Of a DNA stretch of 7,794 nt, positions 1-7,103 are shown piece after piece (the stretch's first letter is position 1; every line of letters begins with the position of its first letter). The notes below the pieces were generated by a model. The model did not search any database. It was given only the letters and a program-made list of their open reading frames with translations, and was not told the origin of the DNA. The stretch is taken from contig DVMJ01000072.1 in NCBI GenBank assembly GCA_018715065.1, forward strand, positions 1-7,794, written 5' to 3'. The stretch is from Fimiplasma intestinipullorum. GTDB taxonomy: Bacteria; Bacillota_I; Bacilli_A; Erysipelotrichales; Coprobacillaceae. Both the position numbers and the translations under genes were made by a program.

Positions 1-539
1 TTGGCGAGTTCAGCCACCTTCGCAACAGCCGCTTTTTCGCCACCGATGACCAACTGTCCAGGACAGTTATAGTTAGAGATCGTCACATACCCTTCCTGGC
101 TGGCTTCTTCTATGCATGTATTTAAGGTCTCACGGTCAAGTCCTAAAACAGCCACCATCGAACATTCGATTCCTTTGGCAGCATCAGCCATCGCCTGTCC
201 ACGATAACGAATCACTTCAAAAGCAGTTTTCTCATCAAAGACACCGGCACATGCCAACGCCGAATACTCACCTAATGAAAGGCCGCACACCATGTCCGGC
301 GTGATCCCGGCAGCTTTTAAGATCTTCACAGCGCTGATGGCTACTGCCAGCATACATGGCTGGGTATATTCTGTCAAATTCAATTTTTCTTCCGGTCCTT
401 CAAAGCTAAGCGCCTTGACATCAAAATCCAGATCGATGCCATCATACACTTCTTTAGCCAGTTCGTAATGATCATAGAGTGATTTTCCCATACCGACATA
501 CTGGCTGCCCTGACCGGCAAAAATAAATCCTAATTTCAT
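1..539 (-). CDS. fabD: Malonyl-CoA:ACP transacylase FabD, N-terminal part (cut by window edge)
   Basis: FabD transfers the malonyl group from malonyl-CoA to the phosphopantetheine arm of acyl carrier protein, supplying the extender unit for cytosolic type II fatty-acid synthesis. I translated 179 codons from the ATG at 539 to the left edge; full-length FabD is about 300-310 residues, so the C-terminal part, including the catalytic His of the family, lies outside. Visible motifs are FAGQGSQ (residues 8-13; oxyanion-hole Gln), GLSLGEYSAL with the nucleophilic Ser at residue 88, RYRGQAM with the conserved Arg at 113, and NYNCPGQLVIGG around 157-168. GLSLGE rather than GHSLGE is normal in Firmicutes. 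The start overlaps the stop of the preceding flavoenzyme gene as ATGA, with a GAGGA ribosome binding site inside that gene, which suggests translational coupling. Identification is secure. Confidence 0.96.
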   Translation of the reverse strand, partial: MKLGFIFAGQGSQYVGMGKSLYDHYELAKEVYDGIDLDFDVKALSFEGPEEKLNLTEYTQPCMLAVAISAVKILKAAGITPDMVCGLSLGEYSALACAGVFDEKTAFEVIRYRGQAMADAAKGIECSMVAVLGLDRETLNTCIEEASQEGYVTISNYNCPGQLVIGGEKAAVAKVAELA

Positions 540-1606
540 AAGTTTTCCTCACATTCCTGCATGATTTGATTGACCACCTGAAAAAGTGGATAGATTCCGT
601 CATTGCGATAAGCATTGGATCCACAGAAGACTAGACCATCCTCTACATCACCCTTTACAGCTCTGATCAAGGCTTCAGTAATACAGTAAGGAGTGGTTTT
701 CGGATCACAAGGAATCAGACACTGATAGCATCTTGTGCGCTCGATGCGCTTTCCGGCATTGAGCTTTTGCACAAATGGATTGTTGATGGCGCGGGCCATC
801 ATGCCAACCGGACTCTTCACCAAAACAATATCTTCTTTTTGTGCATTGACGAAAGCCTGTTTATAGGCAAGCGCTGCGTCACATTCTTCTGTACAGATGA
901 AGCGCGTCGCCATTTGTACACCGGCTGCCCCCAACTGAAGAGCATGTGCCAGATCCTTTCCATCGTACATGCCACCAGCCAAAAAGACAGGAATTTCATA
1001 AGCGTATTTCTTTTCAAATGGCGCAATAGCCGCTTTCACTTCGTTGAAGATCGTCTCATTATCCTGACAATGATCAGCAACCAGGTCTTCTTCCTTAAAG
1101 CCTAAGTGGCCGCCGGCTTCATGTCCTTCAATAACAATAAAGTCCGCCGTTCTGCCATAGCGCTTATCCCAGGTACGCAAGATCAATTGGGCTGCTCTGG
1201 CGCTCGAAACGATCGGCGCAATCAAGATATCATGCCCTTCTGTGTATTTAGGTAATTCCAGCGGCAGACCAGCGCCTGAGATGATCGCATCCGCCCCACC
1301 TTCGATCACGGCTTTGACCATCTCACCATAGCGGCGCATAGCCACCATTATATTGACACCAACCAGTCCCTTGCCAGCCGCAAGTTCTTTGGCCTTTTTG
1401 ATTTCTTCCTTGATGGCTTTTAAGTTAGTTTCAAATGGTTGGGTTTCAAAACCCGGATAAGCATAACCCGGATGTGCGGCTGAGATAACGCCCATGCCAC
1501 CCAGGCCAGCCATATGCCCGGCCAGACGGGAAAGCGAGATCCCAACCCCCATGCCACCCTGAATGATGGGCAGCTGCATCTTTTTATTTCGAATTGTTAT
1601 AAACAT
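536..1606 (-). CDS. NAD(P)H-dependent flavin oxidoreductase, nitronate monooxygenase / FabK-like superfamily
   Basis: This is a 356-residue FMN-binding TIM-barrel protein of the 2-nitropropane dioxygenase/nitronate monooxygenase/FabK superfamily. Visible motifs are PIIQGGMGVGIS (13-24), GVNIMVAM (83-90), ISGAGLP (109-115), EGHEAGGH (160-167, with the superfamily's active-site His at 167), FLAGGMYDG (208-216) and GAAGVQMATRF (226-236; flavin-phosphate region). It is about 40 residues longer than FabK and carries a C-terminal tail with Cys at 293, 296, 300, 308 and 328 (CxxC-x3-C-x7-C), which classical FabK lacks. The ATG at 1606 has an AGAGGA ribosome binding site inside the end of fabK, giving a 23-bp overlap; the in-frame Met10 has no good site. 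Position between fabK and fabD implies a role tied to fatty-acid synthesis, perhaps a second enoyl-ACP reductase or detoxification of nitronates or other oxidised products. That role is inference; the family assignment is firm. Confidence 0.88.
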   Translation of the reverse strand: MFITIRNKKMQLPIIQGGMGVGISLSRLAGHMAGLGGMGVISAAHPGYAYPGFETQPFETNLKAIKEEIKKAKELAAGKGLVGVNIMVAMRRYGEMVKAVIEGGADAIISGAGLPLELPKYTEGHDILIAPIVSSARAAQLILRTWDKRYGRTADFIVIEGHEAGGHLGFKEEDLVADHCQDNETIFNEVKAAIAPFEKKYAYEIPVFLAGGMYDGKDLAHALQLGAAGVQMATRFICTEECDAALAYKQAFVNAQKEDIVLVKSPVGMMARAINNPFVQKLNAGKRIERTRCYQCLIPCDPKTTPYCITEALIRAVKGDVEDGLVFCGSNAYRNDGIYPLFQVVNQIMQECEENL

Positions 1607-2528
1607 CTTTTGCTTCCTCTAACACGTGATCTACACCCTCGAATAACTCGGCAATGATTTTTGCAACCGGACGGATTTCATGAACCATCCCGCTGACCTG
1701 ACCTGCCATTAAAGATCCTTCATCTACATTGCCTTCAAAAACAGCTTTGCGTAAGGAACCCAGGGTATAGACCTCCAGCTCTTCACGGCTGGCTCCTTCC
1801 TTTTCTTTAGCCACGTACTGCTTGGCCATTTTATTTTTCAGAATTCTGACAGGTGTTCCACCGATTCGTCCTGTTACGATCGTATCCGTGTCTTTTGCCT
1901 TCAAGACAGCCTGCTTGTAATTTTCATGAATCGGACATTCCTGACTCGCTAAAAGACAAGTCCCTACCTGTACACCAACGGCACCTAAACAGAAGCTGGC
2001 TGCTATCTGACGGTTTGAAGCAATGCCTCCAGCGGCAATGACCGGAATGGAAACGGCCTGTGCGACCTGTGGCACTAAAGCCATGGTTGTCAGCTCCCCA
2101 ATATGACCACCTGCTTCACAGCCTTCCACGATCAGAGCATCTGCGCCTAAGCGTTCCATGCGTTTGGCTAGGGCCACACTTGGCACGACTGGCATGACTA
2201 CGATACCGGCTTCTTTCCATTTTGCCATGTATTTGCCGGGGTTCCCTGCACCCGTTGTCACAAAGCGAACACCTTCTTCTACCACGATGTCTGCCATCTC
2301 ATCCACTTCGGGATTCATCAGCATTAAATTGACACCAAAGGAGCCTTCGGTCAGTTCTTTGGCACGACGGATCTCCTCGCGCAAACGGCTGGCGTTCATT
2401 CCGCCCGCACCAATCAAGCCAAGTGCACCGGCGTTGGCCACACTGGCAGCGAACTCAGCTGTAGCAATATTGGCCATGCCGCCCTGAATCAGTGGATACT
2501 TCGTCTTTAAAAGTGTCGTAATACTCAT
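1584..2528 (-). CDS. fabK: Enoyl-ACP reductase II FabK (FMN-dependent)
   Basis: FabK reduces trans-2-enoyl-ACP to acyl-ACP with NAD(P)H and FMN, the last step of each elongation cycle; it replaces FabI in many Firmicutes and makes them insensitive to triclosan-type FabI inhibitors. The 314-residue protein aligns by eye with pneumococcal FabK: YPLIQGGMA at 11-19, FGVNLML, VTTGAGNPGKYM, VMPVVPSVALAKRME, GCEAGGHIGELTTM (His at 142 is the expected active-site residue), IPVIAAGGIA, then GNVDEGSLMAGQ near the C-terminus. An upstream in-frame ATG at 2543 would add five residues and overlap fabH by 13 bp. I prefer the ATG at 2528, since it matches the usual FabK N-terminus, has GGGGGA just upstream and sits 2 nt after the fabH stop. 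Oddity: the usual VGTRF barrel motif reads VGTCLL (Cys191). Confidence 0.94.
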   Translation of the reverse strand: MSITTLLKTKYPLIQGGMANIATAEFAASVANAGALGLIGAGGMNASRLREEIRRAKELTEGSFGVNLMLMNPEVDEMADIVVEEGVRFVTTGAGNPGKYMAKWKEAGIVVMPVVPSVALAKRMERLGADALIVEGCEAGGHIGELTTMALVPQVAQAVSIPVIAAGGIASNRQIAASFCLGAVGVQVGTCLLASQECPIHENYKQAVLKAKDTDTIVTGRIGGTPVRILKNKMAKQYVAKEKEGASREELEVYTLGSLRKAVFEGNVDEGSLMAGQVSGMVHEIRPVAKIIAELFEGVDHVLEEAKDVYNNSK

Positions 2529-2530
2529 TT

Positions 2531-3454
2531 TTATTTCCCCCATTCCAGCAGCACGCCACCGTAGGTGAGGCCACTCCCAAATCCAATCATGGCAATCTTC
2601 ATGCCGTTTTGTAAAAGACCCTTCTGGTCCATTTCAGCCAGCGCCAGTGGAATACTGGCAGCTGAGGTATTTCCAAATTCCTGCAGGTTCATATAAAATT
2701 TTTCGGCAGGAATCTTCATTTTCTCATAAACATGTTTAATAATACGATAATTGGCCTGATGACTGATGACATAATCCAGTTCCTCCACACTTAAACCAGC
2801 CTGTTCAACCAGATCATTCAGCGTTCTTTCCAGTGTCTTCACAGCAAATTTAAAGACCTGACGTCCTTCCATATGTAGATAATCATTGCGCCTGGCAACC
2901 AATACTTCGTCATCACCCTGACAACCAGCTACCTGATAGAGCGCTTTATGTCCCTTGCCGATGACACAGGCGCCTGCGCCATCTCCAAAGAGCACACAGG
3001 TATTACGATCGCTCATGTCCAAAACAGAACTGACTGCTTCTGCCCCAACGATCAGTGCATAGCGACCTTCTGTCAATAAAGCTGCCCCAGCCATCAAAGC
3101 ATAGATAAAACCAGAACAAGCGGCATTCAGATCAAAACTGATGATGTTTGCAGGCAAATCCAGTTCACGCTGCAATAAAGATGCAATGCTTGGTGTTGCA
3201 TATTCACTCGTAAAAGTCGCCACAATGACAGCACCAATTTGATCTTTGGCGATTCCGCTTCTTTCAATGGCCTGTCGGCTGGCTGCCACGGACATCTCCA
3301 GAACGGAACCATTATCCTGAAAATGACGGTTGACAATACCGGTGCGGGTACGGATCCATTCGTCACTGGTATCGACATACTGCGTCATATCATCGTTGGT
3401 TAATATATGTTCAGGGACAAAGCTCCCCGTCCCTAAAATGGTCATTTCCTGCAT
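2531..3454 (-). CDS. fabH: Beta-ketoacyl-ACP synthase III FabH
   Basis: FabH starts fatty-acid chains by condensing a primer acyl-CoA (acetyl-CoA or a branched-chain CoA) with malonyl-ACP to give a beta-ketoacyl-ACP. The 307-residue length is near the family norm. The thiolase-fold motifs are complete: DEWIRTRTGI near 31-40, the nucleophile in LNAACSGF with Cys113, HQAN with catalytic His at 232, and GNTSAASIP with catalytic Asn at 262; the C-terminal GFGSGLTYGG loop is also present. The ATG at 3454 has a GAGG site 6 nt upstream, whereas the in-frame ATG four codons in has no correctly spaced site. It lies 16 nt after accA and 2 nt before fabK, in the same transcription unit. Primer preference (straight or branched) cannot be read from the sequence by eye. 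Confidence 0.97.
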   Translation of the reverse strand: MQEMTILGTGSFVPEHILTNDDMTQYVDTSDEWIRTRTGIVNRHFQDNGSVLEMSVAASRQAIERSGIAKDQIGAVIVATFTSEYATPSIASLLQRELDLPANIISFDLNAACSGFIYALMAGAALLTEGRYALIVGAEAVSSVLDMSDRNTCVLFGDGAGACVIGKGHKALYQVAGCQGDDEVLVARRNDYLHMEGRQVFKFAVKTLERTLNDLVEQAGLSVEELDYVISHQANYRIIKHVYEKMKIPAEKFYMNLQEFGNTSAASIPLALAEMDQKGLLQNGMKIAMIGFGSGLTYGGVLLEWGK

Positions 3455-3470
3455 AGCTTACCTCTTTTCA

Positions 3471-4394
3471 TTAACTTTTCATTTGCCCGATCCGTCTAAA
3501 TTTGGCATAACGGGCTTCAAGTAGATCATCCTTTTTCATCTTTGTCAGCTCGTCGAGCGTTTCCTGTAAATAGTGACTCAGCTCAACATAGACTCGGCCC
3601 TCATGGCGGGATAAACTGCCTAATGGTTCACGAATCAGATGATCAGCGATCTTTAACTCATAGAGGTCGCGCGCGGTCATTTTCATCAATTCACAGACCT
3701 CATTGGCCTTGGAAGCATCCTTATATAGAATGGAAGCAAAGCCTTCTGGAGAAAGCACTGAATAAACCGCATTTTCCAGCATGACGATGCGATCGGCAAT
3801 ACTAAAGGCCAGGGCACCGCCACTTCCCCCTTCTCCAATCACGATCGTGATGATCGGTACTTCCAGTAAAAACATTTCTCTTAAACAGCGGGCAATCGCT
3901 TCACCCTGTCCATGCATCTCTGCCTCATCACCAGGATAAGCACCCGGTGTGTCGACAAAACAGATGATCGGACGATGGAATTTATTGGCCTGTTCCATTA
4001 AGCGCAAGGCTTTGCGATAGCCTTCCGGACTTGCCATTCCAAAACGCGCTTCGATATTCTGCTGGGTCGTATGCCCTTTACGATGACCGATCACAGTCAC
4101 CGGGCGACCGCGAAAGAAAGCCAAACCGCCGATCACCGCGCGATCATCCATGCCTCCGCGATCTCCATGCAGCTCCATAAAATCATCGAAGAGATGCGAA
4201 ATGAAATCCTCCACATTCGGACGGTTCACATCACGAGCCAGTTTGACCCGATCATAAGCACTTAAATTCGTAAATGTCTCCTGATACAACGCTTCCTTCG
4301 ATCTTGTCAATTCAGCTTTCTTTGCCTCGTCATTTTCCTGGAGGATCTGCTGTTCAAGTTCTTCTAAAGCCTGTAATCCTTTGTCTAAACTCAT
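3471..4394 (-). CDS. accA: Acetyl-CoA carboxylase carboxyltransferase subunit alpha
   Basis: AccA pairs with AccD to form the carboxyltransferase half of acetyl-CoA carboxylase, which moves CO2 from biotin on AccB to acetyl-CoA to make malonyl-CoA. The 307-residue protein has the usual charged, coiled-coil-like N-terminus (about 1-40), then the crotonase-like fold with FMELHGDR (72-79), VIGHRKGH (101-108), FGMASPEGYRKALRLM (118-133), FVDTPGAYPG (146-155), GEGGSGGALA (187-196; oxyanion region) and YSVLSPEGFASIL (211-223). The ATG at 4394 overlaps the accD stop as ATGA, with a strong GGAGGA ribosome binding site 8 nt upstream inside accD. This coupling fits the need for equal amounts of the two subunits. 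Bacterial AccA of this split type is usually about 255-325 residues, so the gene looks complete. Confidence 0.97.
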   Translation of the reverse strand: MSLDKGLQALEELEQQILQENDEAKKAELTRSKEALYQETFTNLSAYDRVKLARDVNRPNVEDFISHLFDDFMELHGDRGGMDDRAVIGGLAFFRGRPVTVIGHRKGHTTQQNIEARFGMASPEGYRKALRLMEQANKFHRPIICFVDTPGAYPGDEAEMHGQGEAIARCLREMFLLEVPIITIVIGEGGSGGALAFSIADRIVMLENAVYSVLSPEGFASILYKDASKANEVCELMKMTARDLYELKIADHLIREPLGSLSRHEGRVYVELSHYLQETLDELTKMKKDDLLEARYAKFRRIGQMKS

Positions 4395-5263
4395 CTTTTC
4401 TCTCCTCCGTGCAAACGTAATAATAAAGCTAAGGTCTTTTGCATATCGGCTCTTTCCACGATCATGTCCACAAAGCCGTGTTCAAGTAAAAACTCAGATG
4501 TCTGGAAGCCTTCCGGCAATTTCCTCTTGATGGTCTGTTCCACTACGCGTGGACCGGCAAAACCGATCAGGGCCCGTGGCTCAGCTAAAATCAAATCTCC
4601 TAACATGCCGAAGCTGGCGGTCACCCCACCGGTGGTTGGATCAGTCAGATAACTGATGTACAGCCCGCCATGGCTTTGAAAGCGTGACAGGGCAGCACTG
4701 GTCTTGGCCATCTGCATCAACGATACGATCCCTTCCTGCATTCGGGCGCCGCCTGAGGCAGTAAAGATAATCAGCGGAAGTTTCTTCTTTGTCGCATATT
4801 CAATCAACAATGTCACTTTTTCACCGACGACACTGCCCATACTGCCCATAAAGAAGCGACTGTCTAAGACACCGACGGCGACTTTCATGCCCTCAATACG
4901 ACCTACGCCGCAGACAAAGGCATCTCTTAAGCCGCTTTTTTTGCTCTCACGAGCCAGTTTTTCCTGATAACCTGGAAAATCGATCTTAGGGTCCGTTACC
5001 ATGCGTGCATAAAGCTCATGAAAACTCCCTTCATCCAATACATACTTCAGACGTGTATAAGCATCGATCTTCAAAGGCTGATGACAATGTGGGCACACAT
5101 AATAAGAAGCTTCCAGCTCCTGGCTTAAGATCGTCTCTTTACATTTCGGACACTGCACGAAGATATTCTCCGGAACATCTTTTCTGGTTACCTTTTTTTC
5201 TCTATGAAGCAGCTTTCGAAAGCTGATAATTTTTTGTTTTCGTTCCTTAAACAGTTCTTCCAT
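4391..5263 (-). CDS. accD: Acetyl-CoA carboxylase carboxyltransferase subunit beta (zinc-ribbon)
   Basis: AccD is the beta subunit of the carboxyltransferase and binds the biotin side of the reaction. Counting from the ATG at 5263 (290 residues), a four-Cys zinc ribbon is formed by Cys38, 41, 57 and 60 (CPKC and CPHC), followed by the carboxyltransferase fold with MGSMGSVVGEKV (about 139-150), TASGGARMQEG (168-178; oxyanion glycines) and DPTTGGVTASFGMLGD (208-223). A TTG six bases further upstream (5269) is also open, but it lies only 4 nt from the AGAGGAG site, while the ATG lies 10 nt from it; I prefer the ATG and cannot exclude the TTG. The gene starts inside the last 17 bp of accC and ends in an ATGA overlap with accA. 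In E. coli, AccD can bind its own mRNA through the zinc domain; whether that occurs here is unknown. Confidence 0.95.
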   Translation of the reverse strand: MEELFKERKQKIISFRKLLHREKKVTRKDVPENIFVQCPKCKETILSQELEASYYVCPHCHQPLKIDAYTRLKYVLDEGSFHELYARMVTDPKIDFPGYQEKLARESKKSGLRDAFVCGVGRIEGMKVAVGVLDSRFFMGSMGSVVGEKVTLLIEYATKKKLPLIIFTASGGARMQEGIVSLMQMAKTSAALSRFQSHGGLYISYLTDPTTGGVTASFGMLGDLILAEPRALIGFAGPRVVEQTIKRKLPEGFQTSEFLLEHGFVDMIVERADMQKTLALLLRLHGGEKR

Positions 5264-6614
5264 TTCCAATCAGCTCCTCTAAATTGTCTTCAATAAATGA
5301 GGTATTAAAGTGACCACGAACAAAATCACTGTGGTGCAGGATCACATACTGCAATTCTAAATTTGTATCAATGCCATCAATCATTAATTCCTCGAGTACG
5401 CGACGCATGCGGCGAATCGCTTCCAGGCGTGTATTGCCATGGACAATGACCTTGGCGACCATGGAATCATAATGCGGCACGACCTGGTATCCCTGGTACA
5501 GTGCCGTATCGATACGGACTCCCAATCCTCCTGGAAGATGCAGCTGCTTGATCGTACCCGGCGAAGCCTGGAATCCTTTTTGTGGATTCTCCGCATTGAT
5601 CCGGCATTCGATCGCATGACCGCGAATCACAATCTCATCCTGCGTATAACTCAATGGCTGTCCTGCCGCAATGCGGATCTGTTCCTTCACGATATCCACA
5701 CCTGTGATCATTTCCGTAACAGGATGTTCGACCTGAATTCGTGTATTCATCTCAATAAAATAGTAGTTATTGTTTTCGTCTAAGACAAACTCCACTGTTC
5801 CGGCATTCGTATAATGACAAGCTTTCGCTGCTCTGATTGCAGCGGCACCCATTTCTTCGCGTAAGGCTTCGCTCATTTTCGCGCAAGGTGCTTCTTCGAT
5901 CATCTTCTGATTGCGACGCTGAATCGAACAGTCACGTTCGCCTAAATGAATGACATTGCCCTGACGATCAGCTAAGATCTGAAACTCAATATGCTTAGGA
6001 TGTAAGACAAGCTTTTCGATATACATATCGTCATCTCCAAAGCAGACCTTCGCTTCTTCTTTGGCAGTCAAATAGGCATCGAGGAAGCCTTCCTCATCAT
6101 AAGCGCGACGCATCCCACGTCCACCGCCACCGGCACTGGCCTTGATCAAGACTGGAAATCCAATCTGACGCGCCCATGCAAGGGCCTGCTCCTCGTTCTC
6201 AATCTTTCCCTGGCTGCCCGGCACAACCGGAACATCCATCTCTCTCATCACGCTTCTGGCCGCACTTTTATTACCTAATAAATCAATGACATCACCGCTA
6301 GGTCCAATAAAAGTCAACCCACAAGCTTCTACTAGTCGGCTGAACGTTGCATTCTCACTCAAAAAGCCAAAACCGGGATGAATGGCATCACAGCCCGTGC
6401 TGATGGCTGCCTGCAAGATATTTTTCATATTTAAATAGCTGTCCTTGCTTTTGGCTGGACCAATACAGATGGCTTCATCAGCTAACTGTACATGCAGACT
6501 CGTACGATCGGCTGTCGAATAAACTGCGACCGCTTCGATGCCTAACTCATGACAGGTACGAATGATACGTACCGCAATCTCGCCTCGGTTGGCAATTAAA
6601 ATCTTCTTAAACAT
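5247..6614 (-). CDS. accC: Biotin carboxylase, acetyl-CoA carboxylase subunit
   Basis: AccC carboxylates the biotin on AccB using ATP and bicarbonate, the first half-reaction of acetyl-CoA carboxylase. The protein has 455 residues (E. coli AccC has 449) and all three expected parts: the N-terminal biotin-carboxylase domain with ILIANRGEIAVRI (5-17) and HPGFGFLSEN (79-88); the ATP-grasp domain with Lys116 in GNKSAAR, Lys159 in the glycine-rich loop KASAGGGGRGMR, HIEFQ at 208-212 and the metal/catalytic set EMNTRIQVEHP (Glu288, Asn290, Arg292); and the C-terminal domain with ECRINAE containing Arg338, the same position as the catalytic Arg of E. coli. The ATG at 6614 follows accB by 8 nt with an AGGTGA site that overlaps the end of accB. 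The length and the absence of biotin-carrier sequence separate it from pyruvate or propionyl-CoA carboxylase. Confidence 0.97.
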   Translation of the reverse strand: MFKKILIANRGEIAVRIIRTCHELGIEAVAVYSTADRTSLHVQLADEAICIGPAKSKDSYLNMKNILQAAISTGCDAIHPGFGFLSENATFSRLVEACGLTFIGPSGDVIDLLGNKSAARSVMREMDVPVVPGSQGKIENEEQALAWARQIGFPVLIKASAGGGGRGMRRAYDEEGFLDAYLTAKEEAKVCFGDDDMYIEKLVLHPKHIEFQILADRQGNVIHLGERDCSIQRRNQKMIEEAPCAKMSEALREEMGAAAIRAAKACHYTNAGTVEFVLDENNNYYFIEMNTRIQVEHPVTEMITGVDIVKEQIRIAAGQPLSYTQDEIVIRGHAIECRINAENPQKGFQASPGTIKQLHLPGGLGVRIDTALYQGYQVVPHYDSMVAKVIVHGNTRLEAIRRMRRVLEELMIDGIDTNLELQYVILHHSDFVRGHFNTSFIEDNLEELIGNGRTV

Positions 6615-6622
6615 AGACTCAC

Positions 6623-7054
6623 CTATCCAATGATAAACAGCGGCTGATCGAATTCAACCAGCGCTTCATTTTCAACTAAGACTTCCTGGATCACACCGTC
6701 CTGTGGGCTGGCAATTTCATTCATGACCTTCATGGCCTCAATGATGCAAAGTGGATCGCCTTTTTTCACTCTGTCACCAACCTTTACAAATGGTTCGCTC
6801 TCGGGATTACGACGATCATAGAATACACCCACTAATGGTGCCTTCACTTCATTTCCTGCTTTTGTTACTGGCCTTGCAGGTTCTGTCTGTTCTACAACCG
6901 GCATCGGCATGGTCGCCGTCTCGATGACAGGCACCGCAACAGCTTTCGCTTCTTTTTTCAGATCCAGTTTTGTATTTTCAAACTCTACCTTCATCGACTC
7001 TAAATGAGAGGCATTAAAAAGGGCAATGAGTTCCTTTAATTCTTCAAATGTCAT
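6623..7054 (-). CDS. accB: Biotin carboxyl carrier protein of acetyl-CoA carboxylase
   Basis: AccB (BCCP) carries the biotin that shuttles CO2 between AccC and the AccA/AccD pair. From the ATG at 7054 it has 143 residues: an N-terminal helix region beginning MTFEELKELIALF, typical of AccB; a Pro/Ala/Val-rich flexible linker (about residues 38-65); and the C-terminal biotinyl domain with VGDRVKKGDPL and the biotinylation motif EAMKVMNE, with biotin-accepting Lys at 109, ending in QPLFIIG. The frame stays open upstream to a TTG at 7078, but that codon falls within a hairpin, and the extra eight residues would be encoded by the AAGGAG ribosome binding site itself; the ATG is therefore the start. 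accB follows acpP after 49 nt and precedes accC by 8 nt. fabZ, which separates accB and accC in many lactic acid bacteria, is not present here. Confidence 0.96.
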   Translation of the reverse strand: MTFEELKELIALFNASHLESMKVEFENTKLDLKKEAKAVAVPVIETATMPMPVVEQTEPARPVTKAGNEVKAPLVGVFYDRRNPESEPFVKVGDRVKKGDPLCIIEAMKVMNEIASPQDGVIQEVLVENEALVEFDQPLFIIG

Positions 7055-7076
7055 AAACAATCTCTCCTTTACAAAC

Positions 7077-7100
7077 AAAGCCTAGACGACGCTAGGCTTT
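7077..7100 (-). terminator. Intercistronic hairpin between acpP and accB (candidate leaky terminator or mRNA stabiliser)
   Basis: A perfect 9-bp inverted repeat, AAAGCCTAG / CTAGGCTTT, with a 6-nt loop, begins 3 nt after the acpP stop codon and ends before the accB ribosome binding site. On the transcribed strand the stem is followed by a broken U-tract (TTTGTTTG, part of it in the stem). This is weaker than a classical intrinsic terminator. It could reduce read-through, so that acpP is expressed above the acc genes, or protect the 3' end of an acpP transcript. It is the only sizeable gap between genes in the operon. The structure is seen directly; its function is inferred. Confidence 0.5.
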
Positions 7101-7103
7101 ACA

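Noticed and set aside
2529..2543. Longer FabK starting at the ATG at 2543
   Set aside because: It would overlap fabH by 13 bp, has a poor ribosome binding site, and the start at 2528 matches the length of the known FabK N-terminus.
116..5783. Numerous short plus-strand open frames (for example 767-1105, 2158-2487, 5439-5783)
   Set aside because: All lie antisense to strongly supported fab and acc genes, lack recognisable domains and good ribosome binding sites, and are the expected shadows of GC-moderate coding sequence.
7055..7078. Longer AccB starting at the TTG at 7078
   Set aside because: The added codons cover the AAGGAG ribosome binding site and part of the hairpin, and the ATG at 7054 gives the normal AccB N-terminus.
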